Below, one piece after another: positions 23,190-37,875 of a stretch of 64,000 bases of DNA. Source of the stretch: Archivesica marissinica (Eukaryota; Mollusca; Bivalvia; Venerida; Vesicomyidae); contig CM026390.1 in the NCBI GenBank assembly GCA_014843695.1, positions 4,275,971-4,339,970 of the forward strand, given 5' to 3'. The position numbers and the translations under genes were made by a program. Below the pieces are notes generated by a model. The model ran no database searches. It was not told the origin of the DNA and worked only from the letters and a program-made list of their open reading frames with translations. The stretch's first letter is position 1, and each line of letters begins with the position of its first letter.

Positions 23190-23576
23190 TTTGACAGCTT
23201 TTGTAGCATCATCATTTATGATGGCAGCATTTCCAGCATCATCATTTATAATGACAACATTTCCAGCATCATCATTTATAATGACAGCATTTCCAGCAGC
23301 ATCATTTATAATGACAGCATTTCCAGCATCATCATTTATAATGACATCATTTCAAGCATCATCATTTATGATGACATCATTTCCATCATCATCATTTATG
23401 ATGACAGCATTTCCAGCAGCATCATTTATGATGGCAGCATTTCCAGCAGCATCATTTATGATGGCAGCATTTCTATCATCATCATCATCATCATCATTTA
23501 TGATGACAGCATTTCCAGCATCATCATTTATGATGGCAGCATTTCCAGCAGCATCATTTATGATGGCAGCATTTCT

Positions 23577-23608
<32 letters not shown>

Positions 23609-24135
23609 TTATGATGACAGCATTTCCAGCATCATCATTTATGATGACAGCATTTCCATCATCATCATTTATGATGGCAGCATTTCCAGCATCATCATTT
23701 ATAATGACAGCATTTCCATCATCATCATTTATGATGGCAGCATTTCCAGCATCATCATTTATAATGACAGCATTTCCATCATCATCATCATTTATGATGG
23801 CAGCATTTCCAGCATAATCATTTATAATGACAACATTTCCAGCATCATCATTTATAATGACAGCATTTCTATCATCATCATCATCATCATCATCATCATT
23901 TATGATGGCAGCATTTCCAGCATCATCATTTATAATGACAACATTTCCAGCATCATCATTTATAATGACAGCATTTCCAGCAGCATCATTTATAATGACA
24001 GCATTTCCATCATCATTTATGATGACAGCATTTCCATCATCATCATTTATGATGACAGCATTTCCATCATCATCATTTATGATGACAGCATTTCCATCAT
24101 AATCATTTATGATGGCAGCATTTCCAGCATCATCA
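23190..24135. repeat. 30-bp minisatellite with interspersed (TCA)n runs
   Basis: Unit of about 30 bp, ATGACAGCATTTCCAGCATC plus ATCATTTAT, with ATGGCAGC, ATAATGACA and CCATCATCA variants. In places the unit breaks into pure TCA trinucleotide runs (near 23475, 23578 and 23872), so a microsatellite has expanded inside the minisatellite. All lengths are multiples of three, hence 325- and 208-codon open frames reading MTAFPASSFI-type and ISSIIIYDDS-type repeats. These are not regarded as genes. Confidence 0.94.
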
Positions 24136-24482
24136 TAATGGCATGATCATCATTACACATTGTATACACCACTACATGTAGTTTCTTTGATGTTTCGTTT
24201 CCAGGACATCCAGGTTACTGCTGTTAATATTCTGTTAAATATTTGAGTGTTCCCTATTTTATTGATTATTTTACCCTCATCAGTGAGAGTGTTGATATTG
24301 TTATTATTCTACCCTCATCAGTGAGAGTGTTGATATTGTTATGAAACATACAAGGAGGTGATTGGTTAGATATGAATGTTTACCTCTGTAATGTTTACCT
24401 CTGTAATGTTACATGACATATTGGTATTGATGTGGCCAATGATTGTTGGTGTGTGTGTGGGGGGGTTACTTATCAACTAGTT
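24136..24482. other. Intronic spacer with small direct duplications
   Basis: Contains a 38-bp direct duplication around ACCCTCATCAGTGAGAGTGT (starts 24273 and 24311) and a 17-bp duplication of GTTTACCTCTGTAATGT near 24378-24411. These look like very young two-copy tandem repeats. No gene or RNA seen. Confidence 0.6.
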
Positions 24483-24483
24483 A

Positions 24484-24640
24484 TTCATGTGGGAGGAAAC
24501 CGGAGTACCCGGTGAAAACCCACCTGTCCGATCTGGCAACCACCGTACCATCTCACATACTACCCGGTCTGAGGATCGATCCTGGGTTGCATTGATGAGA
24601 AGCGAGCGCGCTAACCACTGCGCTAATCGGACAGCCTTGA
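24484..24640 (-). mobile_element. tRNA-derived SINE, family 4 (minus strand)
   Basis: Reading the minus strand from 24640: GGCTGTCCGATTAGCGCAGT, then GGTTAGCGCGCTCGC, and a B-box-like GGATCGATCCT. The body includes CGGGTACTCCGGTTTCCTCC, a segment very common in invertebrate SINEs, and ends ...CCCACAT. TCCGATTAGCGCAGTGG is a recognisable A-box region. The 65-codon + frame over it is fortuitous. No target duplication was identified. Confidence 0.72.
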
Positions 24641-24769
24641 ATGACCACATTTACACTTTCATCCGCGCCAACGAGAGTGATTAATATAAGTTGTTAAAAC
24701 TTGCTTCGCAAACATTTAAAGTTTTAATATATTATTCCACAAGTTATTTTTCACTTATATTTTATACAA

Positions 24770-24980
24770 ATTTATTTTAGCTCGATTGCGAAACAAGTTC
24801 TTACAACTTATATTAATCACTCTCGAGACCTCATTCCTGATGGAATCCATCGCCACGAGGGAGAGAGAAGAGGCAACGTGGAAATTAAATGCCTTGCCTA
24901 AGGGCACAATCCTAATGGCTCCAGCGGGGTTCGAACTCCGGACCTTTCGCACCTCCACTGCGCTATCACGACTTCCACTA
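24770..24980 (-). mobile_element. tRNA-derived SINE, family 3, copy 2 (minus)
   Basis: Reverse-oriented copy with an intact tRNA-like head: the minus strand reads GTCGTGATAGCGCAGTGGAG, then GGTTCGAACCCCGCTGG... near 24925 as B box GGAGTTCGAACCCC. It shares the body block GTGGCGATGGATTCCATCAG and the tail GCAATCGAGCTAAAATAAAT with the other copies. Its head end lies about 60 bp upstream of the exon at 25038. Confidence 0.83.
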
Positions 24981-25037
24981 ATGTTGACAGACAGAGTTGT
25001 GTAACTTCTAACCAGTCTAATTAATTGTATATTTAAG

Positions 25038-25261
25038 ATTGGAACCAGACTGAGTATGCTAAGATTGGAGTGGTACCTATCCCAGATAAAGACTTGAACC
25101 TTGTACTACCACTAGTTCTGCAGTACCTGACTCCACAGTCAGTAGCATTTGTTGGGTTAGGTGCCGTGTCTGCAGCTGTCATGTCGTCTGCAGATTCTTC
25201 CATATTGTCAGCAAGTGCAATGTTTGCTAGAAACGTGTATAAACTGATCTTCAGACAGTGC
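25038..25261 (+). CDS. SLC5A7: High-affinity choline transporter, internal exon
   Basis: Acceptor TGTATATTTAAG ends at 25037 and donor GTAAGT begins at 25262. A candidate branch point, TTCTAAC, lies about 25-30 bases upstream of the acceptor. Two bases complete the split Asp codon, then 74 codons read [15 protein letters not shown]... and end ...[11 protein letters not shown]. The block [20 protein letters not shown] is the most conserved part of CHT1; in SLC5 structures the equivalent serine-rich helix contributes to Na+ binding (family knowledge, not shown here). DWNQT contains an N-x-T sequon in the preceding loop. It exits in phase 0 to the last exon, 19.8 kb away across three giant arrays. 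Confidence 0.95.
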
Positions 25262-25348
25262 GTAAGTATAACTTACTTCTTGACTTCTTTTCTCCGAACA
25301 TATTTCAAAATATTTCAACTAGTTATGATTTGATACCAAAATATTAAT

Positions 25349-28300
25349 GGAGCATATTGCATGCTGGGGTGGGGGAATTTACATGCACTATTACCAGTAT
25401 TTCTTGTAGGCATGGGGGAATTTACATGCACTATTACCAGTATTTCTTGTAGGCATGGGGGAATTTACATGCACTATTACCAGTATTTCTTGTAGGCATG
25501 GGGGAATTTACATGCACTATTACCAGTATTTCTTGTAGGCATGGGGGAATTTACATGCACTATTACCAGTATTTCTTGTTGGGGTGGGGGAATTTACATG
25601 CACTATTACAAGTATTTCATGCTGGGGTTGGGGAATTTACATGCAATATTACCAGTATTTCTTGTAGGCATGGGGGAATTTACATGCACTATTACCAGTA
25701 TTTCATGCTGGGGTTGGGGAATTTACATGCACTATTACCAGTATTTCATGCTGGGGTTGGGGAATTTACATGCAATATTACCAGTATTTCTTGTAGGCAT
25801 GGGGGAATTTACATGCACTATTACCAGTATTTCATGCTGGGGTTGGGGAATTTACATACACTATTACCAGTATTTCTTGTAGGCATGGGGGAATTTACAT
25901 GCACTATTACCAGTATTTCTTGTAGGCATGGGGGAATTTACATGCACTATTACCAGTATTTCATGCTGGGGTTGGGGAATTTACATGAACTATTACCAGT
26001 ATTTCTTGTAGGCATGGGGGAATTTACATACACTATTACCAGTATTTCTTGTAGGCATGGGGGAATTTACATGCACTATTACCAGTATTTCTTGTAGGCA
26101 TGGGGGAATTTACATGCACTATTACCAGTATTTCTTGTAGGCATGGGGGAATTTACATGCACTATTACCAGTATTTCATGCTGCGGTGGGGGAATTTACA
26201 TGCACTATTACCAGTATTTCATGCTGGCATGGGGGAATTTACATACAATATTACCAGTATTTCTTGTAGGCATGGGGGAATTTACATGCACTATTACCAG
26301 TATTTCATGCTGCGGTGGGGGAATTTACATGCACTATTACCAGTATTTCATGCTGGCATGGGGGAATTTACATACAATATTACCAGTATTTCTTGTAGGC
26401 ATGGGGGAATTTACATACACTATTACCAGTATTTCATGCTGGGGTTGGGGAATTTACATGCACTATTACCAGTATTTCTTGTAGGCATGGGGGAATTTAC
26501 ATGCACTATTACCAGTAGGGGAATTTACATGCACTATTACCAGTATTTCATGCTGCAGTGGGGGAATTTACATGCACTATTACCAGTATTTCATGCTGCG
26601 GTGGGGGAATTTACATACAATATTACCAGTATTTCTTGTACGCATGGGGGAATTTACATACACTATTACCAGTATTTCATGCTGGGGTGGGAGAATTTAC
26701 ATACACTATTACCAGTATTTCTTGTAGGCATGGGGGAATTTACATACAATATTACCAGTATTTCTTGTAGGCATGGGGGAATTTACATGCACTATTACCA
26801 GTATTTCATGCAGGCATGGGGGAATTTACATGCACTATTACCAGTATTTCATGCTGGGGTTGGGGAATTTACATGCACTATTACCAGTATTTCTTGTAGG
26901 CATGGGGGAATTTACATGCACTATTACCAGTATTTCATGCTGGGGTTGGGGAATTTACATGCACTATTACCAGTATTTCTTGTAGGCATGGGGGAATTTA
27001 CATGCACTATTACCAGTATTTCTTGTAGGCATGGGGGAATTTACATGCACTATTACCAGTATTTCTTGTAGGCATGGGGGAATTTACATGCACTATTACC
27101 AGTATTTCATGCTGCAGTGGGGGAATTTACATGCACTATTACCAGTATTTCATGCTGGGGTGGGGGAATTTACATACAATATTACCAGTATTTCTTGTAG
27201 GCATGGGGGAATTTACATACACTATTACCAGTATTTCATGCTGGGGTTGGGGAATTTACATGCACTATTACCAGTATTTCTTGTAGGCATGGGGGAATTT
27301 ACATGCACTATTACCAGTATTTCTTGTAGGCATGGGGGAATTTACATGCACTATTACCAGTATTTCTTGTAGGCATGGGGGAATTTACATGCACTATTAC
27401 CAGTATTTCATGCTGGGGTGGGGGAATTTACATGCACTATTACCAGTATTTCTTGTAGGCATGGGGGAATTTACATGCACTATTACCAGTATTTCATGCT
27501 GCGGTGGGGGAATTTACATGCACTATTACCAGTATTTCATGCTGCGGTGGGGGAATTTACATGCACTATTACCAGTATTTCATGCAGGCATGGGGGAATT
27601 TACATACAATATTACCAGTATTTCTTGTAGGCATGGGGGAATTTACATACACTATTACCAGTATTTCATGCTGGGGTTGGGGAATTTACATACAATATTA
27701 CCAGTATTTCTTGTAGGCATGGGGGAATTTACATACACTATTACCAGTATTTCTTGCTGGGGTTGGGGAATTTACATACAATATTACCAGTATTTCTTGT
27801 AGGCATGGGGGAATTTACATACACTATTACCAGTATTTCTTGTAGGCATGGGGGAATTTACATACACTATTACCAGTATTTCTTGTAGGCATGGGGGAAT
27901 TTACATACACTTACCAGTATTTCTTGTAGGCATGGGGGAATTTACATGCACTATTACCAGTATTTCATGCTGGGGTTGGGGAATTTACATACAATATTAC
28001 CAGTATTTCTTGTAGGCATGGGGGAATTTACATACACTATTACCAGTATTTCATGCTGGCATGGGGGAATTAACATGCACTATTACCAGTATTTCATGCT
28101 GGTGAGGGAGAATATACATGCACTATTACCAGTATTTCATGCTGGTGAGGGAGAATATACATGCACTATTACCAGTATTTCATGCAGGCATGGGGGAATT
28201 TACATGCACTATTACCAGTATTTCATGTAGGCATGGGGGAATTTACATGCACTATTACCAGTATTGCATGCTGGGGTGGGGGAATTTACATGCATTATTA

Positions 28301-28515
28301 CCAGTATTTCATGCTGGGGTGGGAGAATTTACATACACTATTACCAGTATTTCATGCTGGGGTGGGGGAATTTACATACAATATTACCAGTATTTCATGC
28401 TGGGGTGGGGGAATTTACATGCACTATTACCAGTATTTCATGCTGGGGTGGGGGAATTTACATACACTATTACCAGTATTTCATGCTGCGGTGGGGGAAT
28501 TTACATACAATATTA
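25349..28515. repeat. 43-bp minisatellite, about 73 copies
   Basis: Unit of 43 bp, CATGGGGGAATTTACATGCA plus CTATTACCAGTATTTCTTGT and AGG, beginning about 90 bp after the exon donor. Alternative right ends (CATGCTGGGGTTGGGG, CATGCTGCGGTGGGGG) and ACATACAATA variants form interspersed sub-blocks. Open frames in all + registers read GEFTCTITSISC / IYMHYYQYF / NLHALLPVF peptides because the unit lacks stops. It passes straight into the next array at ACATACAATATTACACAATT. Confidence 0.96.
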
Positions 28516-31500
28516 CACAATTACACGGTAACAACCTCCGTATTATAGTGAACACAATTACACGATTACAACCTCCGTATTATAGTGAACACAATTACAC
28601 GGTTACAGCCTCCGTATTATAGTGAACACAATTACACAGTTACAACCTCCGTATTATAGTGAACACAATTACATGGTTACAACCTCCATAGTATAGTGAA
28701 CAAAATTACACGGTTACAACCTCCATATTATAGTGAACACAATTACACAGTAACAACCTCCGTAATATAGTGAACACAATTGCACGGTTACAACCTCCGT
28801 ATTATAGTGAACACAATTACACGGTTACAACCTCCGTATTATAGTGAACACAATTACATGGTTACAACCTCCATATTATAGTGAACACAAGTACACGGTA
28901 ACAACCTCCATATTATAGTGAACACAATTACAGGGTTACAACCTCCGTATTATAGTGAACACAATTACACGGTTACAACCTCCATATTATAGTGAACTCA
29001 ATTACACGGTAACAACCTCCGTATTATAGTGAACACAATTACACGGTTACAACCTCCGTATTATAGTGAACACAATTACAGAGTAACAACCTTTGTATTA
29101 TAGTGAACACAAGTACACGGTTACAACTTCCGTATTATAGTGAACTCAATTACACGGTAACAACCTCCGTATTATAGTGAACACAATTACACAGTTACAA
29201 CCTCCGTATTATAGTGAACACAATTACATGGTTACAACCTCCGTATTATAGTGAACACAATTACATGGTTACAACCTCTGTATTATAGTGAACACAATTA
29301 CACGGTTACAACCTCCGTATTATAGTGAACTCAATTACACGGTAACAACCTCCGTATTATAGTGAACACAATTACATGGTTACAACCTCTGTATTAAAGT
29401 GAACACAATTACACGGTAACAACCTCCGTATTATAGTGAACACAATTACATGGTTACAACCTCCATATTATAGTGAACACAATTATACGGTTACAACCTC
29501 TGTATTATAGTGAAAACAATTACACGGTAACAACCTCCGTATTATAGTGAACACAATTACACGGTAACAACCTCCGTATTATAGTGAACACAATTACACG
29601 GTTACAACCTCCGTATTATAGTGAACACAATTACACGGTTACAACCTCTGTATTATAGTGAACACAATTACACGGTAACAACCTCCGTATTATAGTGAAC
29701 ACAATTACACGGTTACAACCTCCTTATTATAGTGAACACAATTACACGGTTACAACCTCCGTATTATAGTGAACACAATTACACGGTAACAACCTCCGTA
29801 TTATAGTGAACACAATTACACGGTAACAACCTCCATATTATAGTGAACACAATTACATGGTAACAACCTCCATATTATAGTGAACACAATTACACGGTAA
29901 CAACCTCCGTATTATAGTGAACACAATTACACGGTTACAACCTCCGTATTATAGTGAACACAATTACACGGTTACAACCTCCGCATTATAGTGAACACAA
30001 TTACATGGTTACAAGCTCCGTATTATAGTGAACACAATTACATGGTTACAACCTCCGTATTATAGTGAACACAATTACACGGTAACAACCTCCGTATTAT
30101 AGTGAACACAATTACACAGTTACAACCTCTGTATTATAGTGAACACAATTACACGGTAACAACCTCCGTATTATAGTGAACACAATTACAGTTACAACCT
30201 CCATATTATAGTGAACACAATTACACAGTTACAACCTCCGTATTATAGTGAACACAATCACATGGTTACAACCTCCATATTATAGTGAACACAATTACAC
30301 GGTTACAACCTCCGTATTATAGTGAACTCAATTACATGGTAACAACCTCCGTATTATAGTGAACACAATTACATGGTTACAACCACCATATTAAAGTGAA
30401 CACAACTACACGGTTACAACCTCCGTATTATAGTGAACACAATTACACAGTAACAACCTCCGTAATATAGTGAACACAATTGCACGGATACAACCTCCAT
30501 ATTATAGTGAGCACAATTACACGGTTACAACCTCCGTATTATAGTGAACACAATTACATGGTTACAACCTCCATATTATAGTGAACACAAGTACATGGTT
30601 ACAACCTCCATATTATAGTGAACTCAATTACACGGTAACTACCTCCGTATTATAGTGAACACAATTACACGGTTACAACCTCCGTATTATAGTGAACTCA
30701 ATTACACGGTAACTACCTCCGTATTATAGTGAACACAATTACACGGTTACAACCACCATATTAAAGTGAACCCAACTACACGGTTACAACCTCCGTATTA
30801 TAGTGAACACAATTACACGGTTACAACCTCCATATTATAGTGAACACAATTACACAGTAACAACCTCCGTATTATAGTGAACACAATTGCACGGTTACAA
30901 CCTCCGTATTATAGTGAACACAATTACACGGTTACAACCTCCGTTTTATAGTGACCACAATTACACGGTTACAACCTCCGTATTATAGTGAACACAAGTA
31001 CACGGTTACAACCTCCGTATTATAGTGAACTCAATTACATGGTAACAACCTCCGTATTATAGTGAACACAATTACACGGTTACAACCTCCGTATTATAGT
31101 GAACACAATTACATGGTAACAACCTCTGTATTATAGTGAACACAATTACACGGTTACAACCTCCGCATTATAGTGAACAAAATTACACGGTTACAACCTC
31201 CGTATTATAGTGAACACAATTACACGGTTAAAACCTCCGTATTATAGTGAACACAATTACACGGTTACAACCTCCATATTATAGTGAACACAATTACACA
31301 GTAACAACCTCCGTATTATAGTGAACACAATTACACGGTTACAACCTCCGTATTATAGTGAACACAATTACATGGTTACAACCTCCGTATTATAGTGAAC
31401 ACAATTAAACGGTTACAACATCCGTATTATAGTGAACTCAATTACACAGTTACAACCTCCGTATTATAGTGAACACAATTACACGGTTACAACCACCATA

Positions 31501-34500
31501 TTAAAGTGAACCCAACTACACGGTTACAACCTCCGTATTATAGTGAACACAATTACACGTTTACAACCTCCATATTATAGTGAACACAATTACACAGTAA
31601 CAACCTCCGTATTATAGTGAACACAATTGCACGGTTACAACCTCCATATTATAGTGAACACAATTACACGGTTACAACCTCCATATTATAGTGAACACAA
31701 TTACATGGTAACAACCTCCGTATTATAGTGAACACAATTACACGGTAACAACCTCTGTATTATAGTGAACACAATTACACGGTTACAACCTCCGCATTAT
31801 AGTGAACACAATTACACTGTTACAACCTCCGTATTATAGTGAACACAATTACACGGTTACAACCTCCATATTATAGTGAACTCAATTACACAGTAACTAC
31901 CTCCGTATTATAGTGAACACAATTACACGGTTACAACCACCATATTAAAGTGAACCCAACTACACGGTTACAACCTCCGTATTATAGTGAACACAATTAC
32001 ACGGTTACAACCTCCATATTATAGTGAACACAATTACACAGTAACAACCTCCGTATTATAGTGAACACAATTGCACGGTTATAACCTCCGTATTATAGTG
32101 AACACAATTACACGGTTACAACCTCCGTTTTATAGTGACCACAATTACACGGTTACAACCTCCGTATTATAGTGAACACAAGTACATGGTTACAACCTCC
32201 ATATTATAGTGAACTCAATTACATGGTAACATCCTCCGTATTATAGTGAACACAATTACACGGTTACAACCTCCATATTATAGTGAACACAATTACATGG
32301 TAACAACCTCTGTATTATAGTGAACACAATTACACGGTTACAACCTCCGCATTATAGTGAACACAATTACACGGTTACAACCTCCGTATTATAGTGTACA
32401 CAATTACACGGTTAAAACCTCCGTATTATAGTGAACACAATTACATGGTTACAACCTCCATATTATAGTGAACACAATTACACAGTAACAACCTCCGTAT
32501 TATAGTGAACACAATTACACGGTTACAACCTCCGTATTATAGTGAACACAATTACATGGTTACAACCTCCGTATTATAGTGAACACAATTAAGCGGTTAC
32601 AACATCCGTATTATAGTGAACTCAATTACACAGTAACAACCTCCATATTATAGTGAACACAATTACACGGTTACAACCTCCGTATTATAGTGAACACAAT
32701 TACACGGTTACAACCTCCGTATTATAGTGAACACAATTACACGGTTACAACCTCCGTATTATAGTGAACACAATTACATGGTTACAACCTCCGTATTATA
32801 GTGAACACAATTACACAGTTACAACCTCCGTATTATAGTGAACACAATTACACGGTTACAACCTCCGTATTATAGTGAACACAATTACATGGTTACAACC
32901 ACCATATTAAAGTGAACCCAACTACATGGTTACAACCTCCGTATTATAGTGAACACAATTACACGTTTACAACCTCCATATTATAGTGAACACAATTACA
33001 CAGTAACAACCTCCGTATTATAGTGAACACAATTGCACGGTTACAACCTCCGTATTATAGTGAACACAATTACATGGTTACAACCTCCATATTATAGTGA
33101 ACACAATTACATGGTAACAACCTCCGTATTATAGTGAACACAATTACATGGTAACAACCTCTGTATTATAGTGAACACAATTACACGGTTACAACCTCCG
33201 CATTTTAGTGAACACAATTACACTTGTTACAACCTCCGTATTATAGTGAACACAATTACACGGTTACAACCTCCATATTATAGTGAACACAATTACATGG
33301 TTACAACCTCCATATTATAGTGAACACAATTACACAGTAACAACCTCCGTATTATAGTGAACACAATTACACAGTTACAACCTCCGTATTATAGTGAACA
33401 CAATTACACGGTTACAACCTCCATATTATAGTGAACACAATTACACGGTTACAACCTCCGTATTATAGTGAACACAATTACATGGCTACAACCTCCGTAT
33501 TATAGTGAACACAATTACACGGTTACAACATCCGTATTATAGTGAACTCAATTACACGGTTACAACATCCGTATTATAGTGAACTCAATTACACGGTAAC
33601 AACCTCCATATTATAGTGAACACAATTACACGGTTTAACAACCTCCGTATTATAGTGAACACCAATTACATGGTTAATCCTCCGTATTAGTGAACACAAT
33701 TACACGGTTCCAACCTCTGTATTATAGTGAACACAATTACATGGTCAAACCTCCGTATTATAGTGAACCTCAATTACACGGTAACAACCTCACGTATATA
33801 GTGAACACAATTACAACCTCCAGTATTATAGTGAACACAATACATGGTTACAACCTCCATATTATACTTGACTCATTACGCGCGGGACCAAAACCTACAG
33901 TATTATAGTGAACCCAAGTTTTTTAACGCCAACAAGCTGGTTACCACCTCCTATATATAGTGAACTCAATTACACGGTAACATCCTCCTATTATAGTGAA
34001 CACATTAACAAGCAACACGGTTACAAACCTCCGTATTATAGTGAACGACAATTCAACGGTTACAACCTCCGTATTATAGTGAACACAATTACAACCTCCG
34101 TATTATAGTGAACACAATTACATGGTTAAAACCTCCGTATTATAGTGAACACAATTACACGGTTACAATCTCTGTATTATAGTGAACACAATTACACAGT
34201 TACAATCTCCGTACTATAGTGAACTCAATTACACGGTAACATCCTACGTATTATAATGAACACAATTACATGGTTACAACCTCCGTATTATAGTGAACTC
34301 AATTACACAGTAACAACCTCCGTATTATAATGAACACAATTACATGGTTACAACCTCCATATTATAGTGAACACAATTACACGGTAACAACCTCCATATT
34401 ATAGTGAACACAATTACACAGCTACAACCTCCGTATTATAGTGAACACAATTACACGATTACACAGTTACAACCTACGTATTATAATGAACACAATTACA

Positions 34501-37500
34501 TGGTTACAACCTCTGTATTATAGTGAACACAATTACACGGTAACAACCTCCATATTATAGTGAACACAATTACACGGTTACAACCTCCATATTATAGTGA
34601 ACACAATTACATGGTTACAACCTCCGTATTATAGTAAACACAATTACATGGTTACAACCTCCGTATTATAGTGAACTCAATTACACGGTAACAACCTCCG
34701 TATTATAGTGAACACAATTACACGGTTACAACCACCATATTAAAGTGAACCCAACTACACGGTTACAACCTCTGTATTATAGTGAACACAATTACACGGT
34801 TACAACCTCCATATTATAGTGAACACAATTACACAGTAACAACCTCCGTATTATAGTGAACACAATTGCACGGTTACAACCTCCGTATTATAGTGAACAC
34901 AATTACATGGTTACAACATCCGTATTATAGTGAACACAATTACATGGTTACAACCTCCATATTATAGTGAACACAATTACACAGTTACAACCTCCGTATT
35001 ATAGTGAACTCAATTACACGGTAACAACCTCCGTATTATAGTGAACACAATTACATGGTTACACCCTCCGTATTATAGTGAACACAATTACACGGTAACA
35101 ACCTCTGTATTATAGTGAACACAGTTACACGGTTACAACCTCCGCATTATAGTGAACACAATTACACGGTTACAACCTCCATATTATAGTGAACACAATT
35201 ACACGGTAACAACCTCCGTATTATAGTGAACACAATTACATGGTTACAACATCCATATCATAGTGAACACAATTACACGGTTACAACCTCCATATTATAG
35301 TGAACACAATTACACAGTTACAACCTCCGTACTAAAGTGAACTCAATTACACGGTAACATCCTCCGTATTATAATGAACACAATTACATGGTTACAACCT
35401 CCGTATTATAGTGAACTCAATTACACGGTAACAACCTCCGTATTATAATGAACACAATTACATGGTTACAACCTCCGTATTATAGTGAACACAATTACAC
35501 GGTAACAACCTCCATATTATAGTGAACACAATTACACAGTTACAACCTCCGTATTATAGTGAACACAATTACACAGTTACAACCTCCGTATTATAATGAA
35601 CACAATTACACGGTTATAACCTCTGTATTATAGTGAACACAATTACACGGTAACAACCTCCGTATTATAGTGAACACAATTACACAGTTACAACTTCCAT
35701 ATTATAGTGAACACAATTACATGGTTACAACCTCCATATTATAGTGAACACAATTACACGGTTACAACCTCCATATTATAGTGAACACAATTACACGGTT
35801 ACAACCTCCGTATTATAGTGAACACAATTACACGGTAACAACCTCCGTATTATAGTGAACACAATTACACGGTTACAACCACCATATTAAAGTGAACACA
35901 ACTACACGGTTACAACCTCCGTATTATAGTGAACACAATTACACGGTTACAACCTCCATATTATAGTGAACACAATTACACAGTAACAACCTCCGTAATA
36001 TAGTGACCACAATTGCACAGTTACAACCTCCGTATTATAGTGAACACAATTACACGGTTACAACCTCCGTATTATAGTGAACACAATTACACGGTAACAA
36101 CCTCCATATTATAGTGAACACAATTACACGGTTACAACCTCCATATTATAGTGAACACAATTACACAGTAACAACCTCCGTAATATAGTGAACACAATTG
36201 CACAGTTACAACCTCTGTATTATAGTGAACACAATTACACGGTAACAACCTCCGTATTATAGTAAACACAATTACATGGTTACAACGTCCATATTATAGT
36301 GAACACAATTACACGGTTACAACCTCCGTATTATAGTGAACACAATTACACAGTTACAACTCCATATTATAGTGAACACAATTACACGGTTACAACCTCC
36401 ATATTATAGTGAACACAATTACACGGTTACAACCTCCGTATTATAGTGACCACAATTACACGGTAACAACCTCCGTATTATAGTGAACACAATTACATGG
36501 TTACAACCTCCGTATTATAGTGAACTCAATTACATGGTAACAACCTCCGTATTATAGTGAACACAATTACATGGTTACAACCTCCGTATTATAGTAAACA
36601 CAATTACACTGTTACAACCTCCGTATTATAGTGAACTCAATTACACGGTAACAACCTCCGTATTATAGTGAACACAATTACACGGTTACAACCACCATAT
36701 TTAAGTGAACACAACTACACGGTTACAACCTCCGTATTATAGTGAACACAATTACACGGTTACAACCTCCATATTATAGTGAACACAATTACACAGTAAC
36801 AACCTCCGTAATATAGTGAACACAATTGCACGGTTACAACCTCTGTATTATAGTGAACACAATTACATGGTTACAACCTCCGTATTATAGTGAACACAAT
36901 TACATGGTTACAACCTCCGTCTTATAGTGAACACAAGTACACGGTTACAGCCTCCATATTATAGTGAACTCAATTACATGGTAACAACCTCCGTATTATA
37001 GTGAACACAATTACACGGTTACAAACTCCGTATTATAGTGAACACAATTACACAGTAACAACCTCTGTATTATAGTGAACACAAGTACACGGTTACAACC
37101 TCCGTATTATAGTGAACTCAATTACACGGTAACAACCTCCATATTATAGTGAACACAATTACACGGTTACAACCTCCATATTATAGTGAACACAATTACA
37201 CAGTAACAACCTCCGTAATATAGTGAACACAATTGCACAGTTACAACCTCCGTATTATAGTGAACACAATTACACGGTTACAACCTCCGTATTATAGTGA
37301 ACACAATTACACGGTAACAATCTCCGTATTATAGTGAACACAATTACACGGTTACAACCTCCGTATTATAGTGAACACAATTACATGGTTACAACCTCCG
37401 TATTATAGTGAACACAATTACATGGTTACAACCTCCATATTATAGTGAACACAATTACACGGTTACAACCTGCGTATTATAGTGAACACAATTACACGGT

Positions 37501-37875
37501 AACAACCTCCGTATTATAGTGAACACAATTACATGGTTACAACCTCCGTATTATAGTGAACTCAATTACACGGTAACAACCTCCGTATTATAGTGAACAC
37601 AATTACAACCTCCGTATTATAGTGAACACAATTACATGGTTACAACCTCCGTATTATAGTGAACTCAATTACACGGTAACAACCTCCATATTATAGTGAA
37701 CACAATTACACGGTTACAACCTCCGTATTATAGTGAACACAATTACACGGTTACAATCTCCGTATTATAGTGAACACAGTTACACGGTTACAACCTCCAT
37801 ATTATAGTGAACACAATTACACGGTTACAATCTCTGTATTATAGTGAACACAATTACACAGTTACAACCTCCGTA
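28516..37875. repeat. 37-bp minisatellite, about 250 copies (9.4 kb)
   Basis: Unit of 37 bp: CACGGTTACAACCTCCGTAT then TATAGTGAACACAATTA. Frequent variants are GGTAACAACC, CATGGTTAC, CTCCATATT, GTGAACTCAA and the marked ACCACCATATTAAAGTGAAC. The last marks a higher-order block that recurs many times (for example 30384, 30754, 31490, 31937, 34730, 35879 and 36690). Stops occur in the unit, so it is mostly closed. A 450-bp stretch near 33640-34100 is unusually damaged. Confidence 0.96.

Noticed and set aside
25349..28515. G-quadruplex-forming array because of GGGGG runs
   Set aside because: Most 43-bp units have only one or two G runs close together (GGGGTTGGGG at best), so four-run quadruplexes within one unit are not supported.
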